Shown: piece after piece, positions 22,500-29,337 of the stretch
How positions within the stretch are numbered: the stretch's first letter is position 1
Layout: every line of letters starts with the position of its first letter
From: Oscillospiraceae bacterium
GTDB taxonomy: Bacteria; Bacillota; Clostridia; Oscillospirales; Ruminococcaceae
Direction: 5' to 3'
NCBI GenBank assembly: GCA_028689635.1
Contig: JAQVCU010000017.1
Coordinates: forward strand, 1-37,034
DNA: 37,034 bases
Program-made: the position numbers and the translations under genes
Notes under the pieces: model-generated
The model's input: the letters and a program-made list of their open reading frames with translations, nothing else
Databases searched by the model: none
Told to the model about the DNA's origin: nothing

Positions 22500-24353
22500 A
22501 TGAAAAAGCTTACGAACTTCTGGCAGGCTTCCGCCATGCGCACAAAGCTCATCATCGCCCTGCTTTTCACCTCGCTTCCGCCGCTTTTGCTGGCGCAGAG
22601 CATCCTTTCTTCCTCCTACCAGGCCGCCCTGAAAGAGAAGATTGTCAGCTCGGAGCAGGTCTCCTCCTCCCAGACGGCCAGGATCTTCGACATCAAGGTG
22701 GGCGCCTACCGGGATCTGCTCATCTCCATCATCTCGGACGACGATATCGTCGCCGGGGCCCGGATGCTCAACGCCGCGGACGACACCTACAACAGCATCA
22801 TGGGGAAGGTCATCCTCAAGCAGGCTTTCACCTCCTACCTCAGCCAGGAGCCCGGGATCCTGTCCATCTCCCTGCTGCGGGAGGACGGCACCGCCGTCTC
22901 CTTCAACGGGGACGCCAGCCGCATGGCCGAGGCCTGGAGCGGCCTTAAGGCGCTGCAGACCTCCATCTACCGTTCCTCTGTCAGCCAGCCCGGCATGCAC
23001 ATCAGCGACGCCCACGTGGACCAGCGCAAAAACAAGACCGTCTACCTGCTGCACATGTCCAACCGCCTGCTGGACCCGCTGAACCTGGAGCCATTGGGCG
23101 TCATCGTGCTCACCATCGACGAGTCGATGCTCACCGAGCTGCTCATCCCGCAGCAGCAGGCCGGCTCCCGTTGTTTCCTGGTGATGGACTCCACCGGGCG
23201 GGTGGTCTCCGCGGAGGACAAACGGCTCTTGGGGCTCAATTTTTCCACGCCAGTCTATCTCTCCGACGAAAAAGACCTGGTGGAGATCCTCACCGACGTC
23301 GCCGAGAACCAAATTGTCCCCGCGGCGTACACCACCGACTTTCACACCGCCCTCTCCAGCCAGGAGGGCTGCCAGGTGCTGATCTCCAACCTGCCCACCC
23401 CGCGCTGGTACCTGGTAAACGTGCTGGACAACGACTATTTGTACAGCTCTCTCTACAGCTCCCAGCGGCTGTTTTTTGGGCTCACCCTGCTCATCTGCTG
23501 CGCCATTGTCCTCATCGCCCTGTATTTTTCCAGCAGCCTTTCCCGCTCCGCCAAGGAGATCGCCCGCGTCATGGACCTGGCCCGGAAAGGCGACCTGGGC
23601 GTACAGGTGAGCCTGGACACCAAGGACGAGATGGAGATCGTGGCCCAGTCCTTCAACCGCATGATGCAGGAGATCCTGGCCCTCACCGAAACCCTGCGGG
23701 CCGAAAAGGACCGCACGGCCCAGGCCATCGCCAAGGAAAAGGACGCCGAGATCAAGGCCCTCACCGCCCAGATCAACCCCCATTTCCTCTACAACACCCT
23801 GGACACCATCAACTGGGCGCTGATCGAAAACGAGCAGTACGAAAGCAGCAAGATGATCACGGCCCTGTCCTCCATCCTCCGCTACAGCATCAGCACCAAA
23901 ACCTTTCTGGTCACCGTGGAGGAGGAGTTTGAGTGGCTGCGCAAATATGTCTACCTGCGGCAGTGCGCCACCGACAACTTCCGGGTCAGCCTGCATATGG
24001 ACCCCCGCATCGCCCGCTGCCATATGTACAAGCTCCTGCTGCAGCCGGTGGTGGAAAACGCCATCACCCACGGCTTTGAGGGCTTTATCTCCGGCGGCAT
24101 GCTGGAGATCAGCTTTACCGACATCAGCGAAACGCGCATGCAGATCGTGGTGCAGGACAACGGCCAGGGCATGGGCAGCCACACCCTGGAGGCGGTGAGC
24201 CAGGGCAGCTACCAGTCGGAATCCAGCCACGGCATCGGCGTCTCCAATGTGCTCACGCGCCTGAAGATGTACTACGGCGAGGCGGCCGACCTGCAGATCA
24301 AGAGCAGCCGCGAGAACGGAACCCGCATCACCTTTTTGCTGCCGAAGCTGTAA
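22500..24353 (+). CDS. YesM-type sensor histidine kinase
   Basis: A membrane sensor of 617 residues. Helix 1 spans about 14-35. An extracellular dCache-like domain of roughly 285 residues follows, then helix 2 at about 324-346 (FFGLTLLICCAIVLIALYF), a HAMP linker, and a His_kinase (HisKA_6-like) domain with phospho-accepting His428 in QINPHFLYNTLD. The ATPase domain has VVENAITHGFEG, VVQDNGQGM and SSHGIGVSNVLTRL. This is the LytS/YesM architecture of Firmicute carbohydrate sensors. The ATG at 22500 has GAGGT upstream; the open frame extends further 5' without a ribosome site. It pairs with the regulator gene 52 bases downstream and is divergent from the sugar operon, its likely target. Confidence 0.93.
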   Translation: MKKLTNFWQASAMRTKLIIALLFTSLPPLLLAQSILSSSYQAALKEKIVSSEQVSSSQTARIFDIKVGAYRDLLISIISDDDIVAGARMLNAADDTYNSIMGKVILKQAFTSYLSQEPGILSISLLREDGTAVSFNGDASRMAEAWSGLKALQTSIYRSSVSQPGMHISDAHVDQRKNKTVYLLHMSNRLLDPLNLEPLGVIVLTIDESMLTELLIPQQQAGSRCFLVMDSTGRVVSAEDKRLLGLNFSTPVYLSDEKDLVEILTDVAENQIVPAAYTTDFHTALSSQEGCQVLISNLPTPRWYLVNVLDNDYLYSSLYSSQRLFFGLTLLICCAIVLIALYFSSSLSRSAKEIARVMDLARKGDLGVQVSLDTKDEMEIVAQSFNRMMQEILALTETLRAEKDRTAQAIAKEKDAEIKALTAQINPHFLYNTLDTINWALIENEQYESSKMITALSSILRYSISTKTFLVTVEEEFEWLRKYVYLRQCATDNFRVSLHMDPRIARCHMYKLLLQPVVENAITHGFEGFISGGMLEISFTDISETRMQIVVQDNGQGMGSHTLEAVSQGSYQSESSHGIGVSNVLTRLKMYYGEAADLQIKSSRENGTRITFLLPKL

Positions 24354-24405
24354 ACACACGCTCCCCCCTTCCCGCTTTTATGATACACACAGGAATGGTG
24401 ATAAT

Positions 24406-25983
24406 ATGCTGAAATTTGTCGTCGTGGAAGACGAGCAAAAAACACGAAGCGGCCTGGTCCGCCTCATCCAAAAGCTCAAACCCTCCTACGAGTGCGCCGG
24501 GGAAGCCGCCAACGGCGTGGATGGCCTGGCCCTGATCCGTTCTGTCAACCCCCATGTCGTCATCACCGACATCAAGATGCCCCTGATGAGCGGCATCGAT
24601 ATGCTGACCCAGCTCAAGGAGGACAACCTGCAGTTTAAACCCATCATCCTCAGCGGCTACGCCGACTTTGAATACGCCCGCACCGCCATCAAGATCGGCG
24701 TATGCGACTACCTGCTCAAGCCCATCACCGTGGAGAGCCTGCAGGAGCTGCTGGACCAGATCGAGCTGGATTTCGCCATGCAGGAAAACTCTTTCTCCGA
24801 GGACAGCCTCCGCTCCATGGTACGGGAGCTGTTCAACAGCCCCGAGGACCCGGATGAGGAGACCCTCGCCCGCCTTTCTCCCCATCTTTCCCGATACGAC
24901 GGCCTGTTCCAGATCGCCGTGCAGCTGCGCTGGAAACAGACCCGCGGCGATTCGATCCTCACCGCTGGGAACAACACCGAGGGGCTGAGTATCACCGAGG
25001 AGGAGCACGCCGCCTTGAACCAGATCTACCAGTCTGTCTCCGCCGCCTTTTCAGAGGCCGGGGTCGCCTGTCTTCCCGTGTTGATGCCGGAATGGCGCAA
25101 CGTCGTGGTGCTCTACGAGGGCGCGGACAGCGGCGACGCCTGCGCCTTGCTGGAAAAAGCCCTGCATATGGATTTTTCCGGGGAAGCAAAGCCCTGGTCG
25201 CCCATTGCCGGCGCGGCAAAGTTCGATTATCGCACCGCCATCCAGTGCGTCGCCGTCTCCACCCGCCTGCTGCGCTGGGCCCTGGTGCTGGGCGGGCGGC
25301 ATGTCCTTACCAAGGAGCGCGTCGCGGCCGCCGTCACCACAGATTTTGCCCCGCCTTCTTCCATCGAGCGGGATATGATCCAGCAGGTCTGCGCCCACAG
25401 CTATGAGGGCGCCGTACAGGTTGCGGAGGATTTTCAGGCCTACTGCGCCGCTTCGCCCTTCCAGCCCTCCTCCATTGTGGAAGCCTACGTCAGCCTTGTC
25501 TCCGCCGTGCTGAGCAAGTGCCGGGAGCTGGAATATCCCGGCCACCGCTACATCAACCAGTCCCGCCTGCTGCACTGGTTCATCGACTGCTATTCTCTGA
25601 ACGACATGCACGACCTGGTGCTGGAGATGCTCCTCGTCCTGTTCCAGGACGAGGAACAGCAGTACGGCCTTGTGGTCAAAAAAGCCATGCGGATGATCAG
25701 CCAGAATTACAACAAGGGGATCACCCTGGAAAACGTGGCCGCCGCCCTCAACATCACGCCGGTCTACCTGAGCACTGTGTTTAGCAAAGAGACCGGGCAG
25801 CCTTTTTCCAACTATCTCACCCAGTTTCGCATCAACAAGGCAAAATCCCTGTTGCTCACCGGCAACCACAAGATCTACGAGATCGCCGAGATGGTGGGGT
25901 ATTCCGACGCCAAGTATTTCTGCAAAGTGTTCAAAAAGATCACCGGCATGTCCACCAGCGCCTTTCTCCAGCAGATCCTTTGA
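24406..25983 (+). CDS. YesN-type response regulator (REC plus AraC HTH)
   Basis: A cytoplasmic two-component regulator of 525 residues. The receiver domain (1-120) has the acidic pair in VVVEDEQ, phospho-accepting Asp55 in ITDIKMP, IILSGYADF and LLKPI. The middle 280 residues are a less conserved linker typical of YesN proteins. The C-terminal AraC domain (about 425-525) shows ITLENVAAALNITPVYLSTVFSKETGQPF and the second helix-turn-helix YEIAEMVGYSDAKYFCKVFKKITG. It probably activates the divergent transporter/enzyme operon when the external sugar is sensed by the partner kinase. The ribosome site (AGGA or GGTGA) is weak. Transcription ends at 25994-26032. Confidence 0.93.
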   Translation: MLKFVVVEDEQKTRSGLVRLIQKLKPSYECAGEAANGVDGLALIRSVNPHVVITDIKMPLMSGIDMLTQLKEDNLQFKPIILSGYADFEYARTAIKIGVCDYLLKPITVESLQELLDQIELDFAMQENSFSEDSLRSMVRELFNSPEDPDEETLARLSPHLSRYDGLFQIAVQLRWKQTRGDSILTAGNNTEGLSITEEEHAALNQIYQSVSAAFSEAGVACLPVLMPEWRNVVVLYEGADSGDACALLEKALHMDFSGEAKPWSPIAGAAKFDYRTAIQCVAVSTRLLRWALVLGGRHVLTKERVAAAVTTDFAPPSSIERDMIQQVCAHSYEGAVQVAEDFQAYCAASPFQPSSIVEAYVSLVSAVLSKCRELEYPGHRYINQSRLLHWFIDCYSLNDMHDLVLEMLLVLFQDEEQQYGLVVKKAMRMISQNYNKGITLENVAAALNITPVYLSTVFSKETGQPFSNYLTQFRINKAKSLLLTGNHKIYEIAEMVGYSDAKYFCKVFKKITGMSTSAFLQQIL

Positions 25984-25993
25984 GCTTTGGCAG

Positions 25994-26032
25994 AAAAAGG
26001 GCGGCATCCTGTAAAAGGACGCCGCCCTTTTT
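25994..26032. terminator. Bidirectional terminator
   Basis: AAAAAGGGCGGC (25994-26005) pairs perfectly with GCCGCCCTTTTT (26021-26032), serving both the regulator gene and the convergent acyltransferase gene. Confidence 0.9.
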
Positions 26033-26043
26033 GATTTGATTTT

Positions 26044-26814
26044 TTATCCAAAACAAAGGGAAAGCAGAAGATACAGCACCGGCTGGTGCAAAAGATAGGC
26101 CCAGAGGGACCACCGGCCCAGCGCGTTCAGCGCCCGCGGGCTTTTCAGACTGTAAAGCAGCGTCAATTTTCCCTCCAGCAGCCGGAAGAGGAAATATCCC
26201 GCGGCAAACAGGAACAGCCACGGGAACAGGGGAAAATAATCCGACGAGGAAAAATCCACCGGGGTAAAGCCCAGAAAGGCCGCCACCGGCCCCCGATAAA
26301 GCGCCTGGGGCAGGCGCAGCCACCGCCACGGCCCCAACGTAAGGGCCCCGCCCCCCAGGCGGTAGGTAACGCAGAACAGCAGCAGGCTCCCGCCCAGGCC
26401 CGCCGGGGGCCAAAGCCTTTTGAGCAGCTTTTCCAGCGGGATCATCAGCAGCATACAGCTTCCCAGCAGCGTCAACACCCCAAAGCGCACCGCCTGCGCC
26501 GGCATGAACACCGCCGTTGCCAAAGAGACCGCAGCCCCGCCCCCAAGGGTGATGAGCCCCCGCCGCAGGGGATGTTTTCCCAGGGCCCAGCAAAAGCCGG
26601 AAAGGGCGATAAACGTCCAGCAGATGCTCTGCTGCCATACAAAGCCCCAGACGCCCCGATACCAGGGCCAGTCCACGCCAAAAAGATACACCAGATCCCA
26701 CGCCCCGTGGTAGAGCATCATGCTCAGCAGGGTGGCTCCCCGCAGGCCGTCCAGGGCCGCGTATCGCCCCGGGGCGGCCGGAGCCGCCTGCTGTAAAACC
26801 GCCGTCTGTGCCAT
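26044..26814 (-). CDS. DUF1624/HGSNAT-like membrane acyltransferase
   Basis: A polytopic membrane protein of 256 residues resembling the catalytic domain of heparan-alpha-glucosaminide N-acetyltransferase. The diagnostic N-terminus is RYAALDGLRGATLLSMMLYHGAWDL with His36 as the likely catalytic residue. Later family blocks are DYFPLFPWLFLFAAGYFLFR and LWAYLLHQPVLYLLL. Seven or eight hydrophobic segments are visible. It may acetylate an amino sugar or glycan across the membrane, but bacterial members are barely characterised. The ATG at 26814 has GGAGGAAAACG upstream; an in-frame start 12 codons earlier lacks one. A near-consensus promoter lies at 26902-26930. It is probably monocistronic. Confidence 0.82.
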   Translation of the reverse strand: MAQTAVLQQAAPAAPGRYAALDGLRGATLLSMMLYHGAWDLVYLFGVDWPWYRGVWGFVWQQSICWTFIALSGFCWALGKHPLRRGLITLGGGAAVSLATAVFMPAQAVRFGVLTLLGSCMLLMIPLEKLLKRLWPPAGLGGSLLLFCVTYRLGGGALTLGPWRWLRLPQALYRGPVAAFLGFTPVDFSSSDYFPLFPWLFLFAAGYFLFRLLEGKLTLLYSLKSPRALNALGRWSLWAYLLHQPVLYLLLSLCFG

Positions 26815-26901
26815 CGTTTTCCTCCGCCGGGCCGGATCCCCCGGCTGCACCGTCCTGTCGCTTTTGTGGCAATCGGGGCCTCAAACGCCCCGTGCTTCTC
26901 T

Positions 26902-26930
26902 ATTATGGCGGGAAACGTTCCAGATGTCAA
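26902..26930 (-). promoter_or_regulatory. Sigma-A promoter of the acyltransferase gene
   Basis: On the minus strand a perfect TTGACA (26925-26930) and CATAAT (26902-26907) are 17 bases apart. The leader of about 80 bases contains a small GGGGC/GCCCC hairpin near 26876-26892. Confidence 0.75.
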
Positions 26931-27033
26931 CCGGCCGGCACCCCCTCGGCTGCCGCTTTGTCCCATGGAAAACCGCCGTTTTGCCCGCCGGGGAACGCGG
27001 CCGTCCCCAGGGCGGCAAAAGAGCCTTTTTGCC

Positions 27034-27062
27034 GCATATTTTCCGCCCGGCGGCGGATACTA
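27034..27062 (+). promoter_or_regulatory. Sigma-G-like (forespore) promoter of the germination gene
   Basis: GCATA (27034-27038) fits the sigma-G -35 pattern, and GATACTA (27056-27062) matches the -10 consensus CATACTA at six of seven positions, with 17 bases between them. Transcription would start near 27069, directly ahead of the AAGGAG site. No comparable sigma-A promoter is visible here. Confidence 0.55.
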
Positions 27063-27086
27063 TCTCCGGTAAGGAGTTGGTAGCCT

Positions 27087-28493
27087 ATGCTCAGCGAGGT
27101 CCTGCGCATCCTGAAAACGGACAGGAGCTTTGATCTGGTGCGCCGCGACGTGACCATCGGCGCACGGGCCGGATGCATTTTATTTGTGGACGGCCTTGTC
27201 AAGGACGAGGTCATGGAAAAGATGCTGGAGTATTTTCTTAAACTGGATCGATCCGTCTTTGAAAGCGCCCCGGATATGGAGTCCTTTTCCCGGCAGGTGA
27301 TCCCCTACATCGAGGTCGCCAGGGTCAAAGATCCCCAGGCCGCCTGCGTCCAGATCCTCTCCGGCGGCCTGGGCCTGGCCATCGAGGGCTATGACGAGAT
27401 GGCCCTCATCGACGTGCGCACCTATCCCGCCCGCGGCGTGGAGGAGCCGGAGAAGGACCGGGTGCTCCGCGGTTCCCGGGACGGCTTTGTGGAGACCCTG
27501 GTGTTCAACACCGCCCTGATCCGCCGCCGCATCCGGGATCCCCGCCTGATCATGGAGCTTCAAACCGCTGGAGAAAGCTCCCGCACCGATATCGTCCTTT
27601 GTTATTTGGACGGTCAGGCCGACCAGGCCCTGGTGGAACAGATGAAAGGGCGTATCGCGGCCCTGCGGGTGCGCGCCCTTACCATGAATCAGGAGAGCCT
27701 GGCGGAAGCCCTGGTGAAGGGGAAATGGTTCAATCCCTTTCCAAAAGTGCGCTATACCGAGCGCCCGGATGCCGCTGCCGCCTCTATTTTGGAGGGCAAG
27801 ATCGTCCTGCTGATCGACAATTCTCCCTCCGCCATGATCCTGCCCTCCGCGATCTTCGATTTTTTTCAGGAGGCTGACGACTACTATTTCCCGCCGCTGG
27901 TGGGCACCTATCTGCGCTGCAGCCGCATCCTGATCTTTGTCGCCACCCTGTTTTTTACCCCTGTGTGGCTGCTGCTCATCCAAAACCCACAATGGCTCCC
28001 GCAGTGGCTTGGCTTTATCCGCGTGGAAGAGCCCAATTCTGTGCCGCTGCTGCTGCAGCTGCTGATCCTGGAATTTGCGGTGGACGGCCTGCGCATGGCC
28101 TCCCTCAACACCCCCAGCGCCCTGAGCAACGCCATGAGCATCGTCGGCGGCCTGGTGTTGGGGGAGTTCGCCGTCAAGACCGGATGGTTTGTGCCGGATA
28201 CCATCCTCTACGCCGCCTTTGTGGCCATTGCCAACTATACCCAGCCCAGCTTTGAGTTGGGCTACGCCTTCAAATTCACCCGCGTCATGCTCCTTGTCCT
28301 CACCGGGATATGGAACCTCTGGGGCTTTGCCGCCGGGGTGCTGCTCTTTTTGCTGGCGGTGGGCTGCACCCGCACGGTTTCGGGCAAAAGCTACCTTTAC
28401 CCCCTGGTCCCCTTCGACGGCCCGGCCCTGCTGCGCGTATTTTTCCGCGCCAAACTCAACAGCCGCCCGGGCCGTCCCTCCCGGGAGCCATGA
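27087..28493 (+). CDS. Spore germination protein of the GerA family, SpoVAF-like
   Basis: A spore inner-membrane protein of 468 residues. The N-terminal soluble domain of about 270 residues contains the family block RGSRDGFVETLVFNTALIRRRIRDP and SRTDIVLCYLDGQ. The linker FPKVRYTERPDAAAASILEGKIVLLIDNSPSAMILP is closer to SpoVAF than to nutrient-receptor GerAA proteins. About five hydrophobic helices follow (275-440). GerA-family A subunits act in spore germination signalling; SpoVAF works with SpoVA-type proteins. No B or C receptor subunits and no spoVA genes flank it, so it is solitary. AAGGAG is 10 bases from the ATG. The forespore-type promoter upstream fits expression late in sporulation. 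Confidence 0.88.
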   Translation: MLSEVLRILKTDRSFDLVRRDVTIGARAGCILFVDGLVKDEVMEKMLEYFLKLDRSVFESAPDMESFSRQVIPYIEVARVKDPQAACVQILSGGLGLAIEGYDEMALIDVRTYPARGVEEPEKDRVLRGSRDGFVETLVFNTALIRRRIRDPRLIMELQTAGESSRTDIVLCYLDGQADQALVEQMKGRIAALRVRALTMNQESLAEALVKGKWFNPFPKVRYTERPDAAAASILEGKIVLLIDNSPSAMILPSAIFDFFQEADDYYFPPLVGTYLRCSRILIFVATLFFTPVWLLLIQNPQWLPQWLGFIRVEEPNSVPLLLQLLILEFAVDGLRMASLNTPSALSNAMSIVGGLVLGEFAVKTGWFVPDTILYAAFVAIANYTQPSFELGYAFKFTRVMLLVLTGIWNLWGFAAGVLLFLLAVGCTRTVSGKSYLYPLVPFDGPALLRVFFRAKLNSRPGRPSREP

Positions 28494-28550
28494 CCCGTCC
28501 CTTGCAAAAGGCCCCGTTCCAAACCGGCGCGCAAAGGGCTTTCAAACCTC

Positions 28551-28598
28551 AAAAACGGCGAAGATGATAAGCCCTTGCCAATCATCTTCGCCGTTTTT
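28551..28598. terminator. Long bidirectional terminator
   Basis: AAAAACGGCGAAGATGAT (28551-28568) pairs perfectly with its reverse complement at 28581-28598 around a 12-base loop. It follows the germination gene by 57 bases. The remainder of the 289-base gap holds a possible gene remnant (28685-28762). Confidence 0.9.
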
Positions 28599-28684
28599 CG
28601 CTGTGTTTGGCGGCCCGCCGCCCAAAAAACTTCCGCCGGCCTTTTAGCCGGGGTTTTCTGGCAAAACAAACGCCCCGGGCGCCG

Positions 28685-28762
28685 TCAGCCGTCGGTCAAA
28701 AGGAGCTTGCAGAGGCTGCGGCCCTTGTTTTTTGCCTGATACGCCTCCACAAGGCAGGCCAT
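28685..28762 (-). pseudogene. Possible remnant of a GGDEF-domain gene
   Basis: A 25-residue open frame directly downstream of mnmM reads EAYQAKNKGRSLCKLL before its stop. This strongly recalls the C-terminal end of GGDEF domains (ALYQAKNKGRNRV). Nothing of the rest of such a domain is found upstream; the preceding bases belong to mnmM. If real, it is the tail of a diguanylate cyclase gene deleted by recombination. A chance match over 16 residues cannot be excluded. Confidence 0.3.
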
Positions 28763-28782
28763 TGCCCGTTTCCCCGGGCATT

Positions 28783-29337
28783 TTAGGGCTTGCGCCGCTC
28801 CACCGCAACGATATAGGGGCAGGTGGGGACGTTGACGATGCGAAAGACCGTGGCGTCGTAGACGCCGGGATCCCACCCCTTTGCCATTTCCTGTAGGGCC
28901 TCCCCCTCCAGGCGTCCTTCCTCGTGGCCGGGATAGACCACCACGACCACCACGCCGCCGGGGTTCAGGCGCTCCACCGCCTTGCGCACCGCGGGCAGGG
29001 AAGTCTCCCGCCGGGTGGTGACGCCGGGATCTCCGTGGGGCAGATAGCCCAGATTAAACATACCGGCGTCGATGCCGCCGGGGATATACTCCTCCAGGCG
29101 GTGATGGCTGTCAAGGATCAGGCTCACGTTGGAGAGGGCGCCGTGCTCTTCCAGACGGCGGCGGGTGTTTTCCAGCGCCTGGGGCTGGATGTCAAAGGCG
29201 TAGACGTGTCCCCGCGGCACCAGAAGGCTCAGATACAGGGTGTCGCTGCCGTTGCCCATGGTAAAATCCGCCACGACGCTGTCCTCCCGCACCCCCTGGG
29301 TCAGCAGCTCTTTGGCCACGGTCAAAATGGTTTTCAA
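28783..29337 (-). CDS. mnmM: MnmM (YtqB) tRNA wobble-uridine methyltransferase
   Basis: A class I SAM-dependent methyltransferase of 184 residues, family YtqB/rRNA_methylase. In Bacillus the homologue MnmM methylates the 5-aminomethyl group of tRNA wobble uridine to give mnm5(s2)U. The SAM-binding loop is VVADFTMGNGSDTLYLS (about 22-38), the acidic ligand is AFDIQPQALENT, and the family hallmark is FNLGYLPHGDPGVTT. It begins with TTG at 29337, overlapping the TGA of the fusion gene as TTGA, with GGGAGGGG 7 bases upstream inside that gene. Translation should therefore be coupled. Position right behind the radical-SAM domain mirrors ytqA-ytqB in Bacillus. No odd features. Confidence 0.9.
   Translation of the reverse strand: MKTILTVAKELLTQGVREDSVVADFTMGNGSDTLYLSLLVPRGHVYAFDIQPQALENTRRRLEEHGALSNVSLILDSHHRLEEYIPGGIDAGMFNLGYLPHGDPGVTTRRETSLPAVRKAVERLNPGGVVVVVVYPGHEEGRLEGEALQEMAKGWDPGVYDATVFRIVNVPTCPYIVAVERRKP

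Noticed and set aside
22464-24359. A 631-codon open frame antisense to the histidine kinase gene
   Set aside because: Composition is His/Gly/Val/Asp-rich shadow sequence with no family motif and no ribosome site. The plus-strand kinase explains the region fully.
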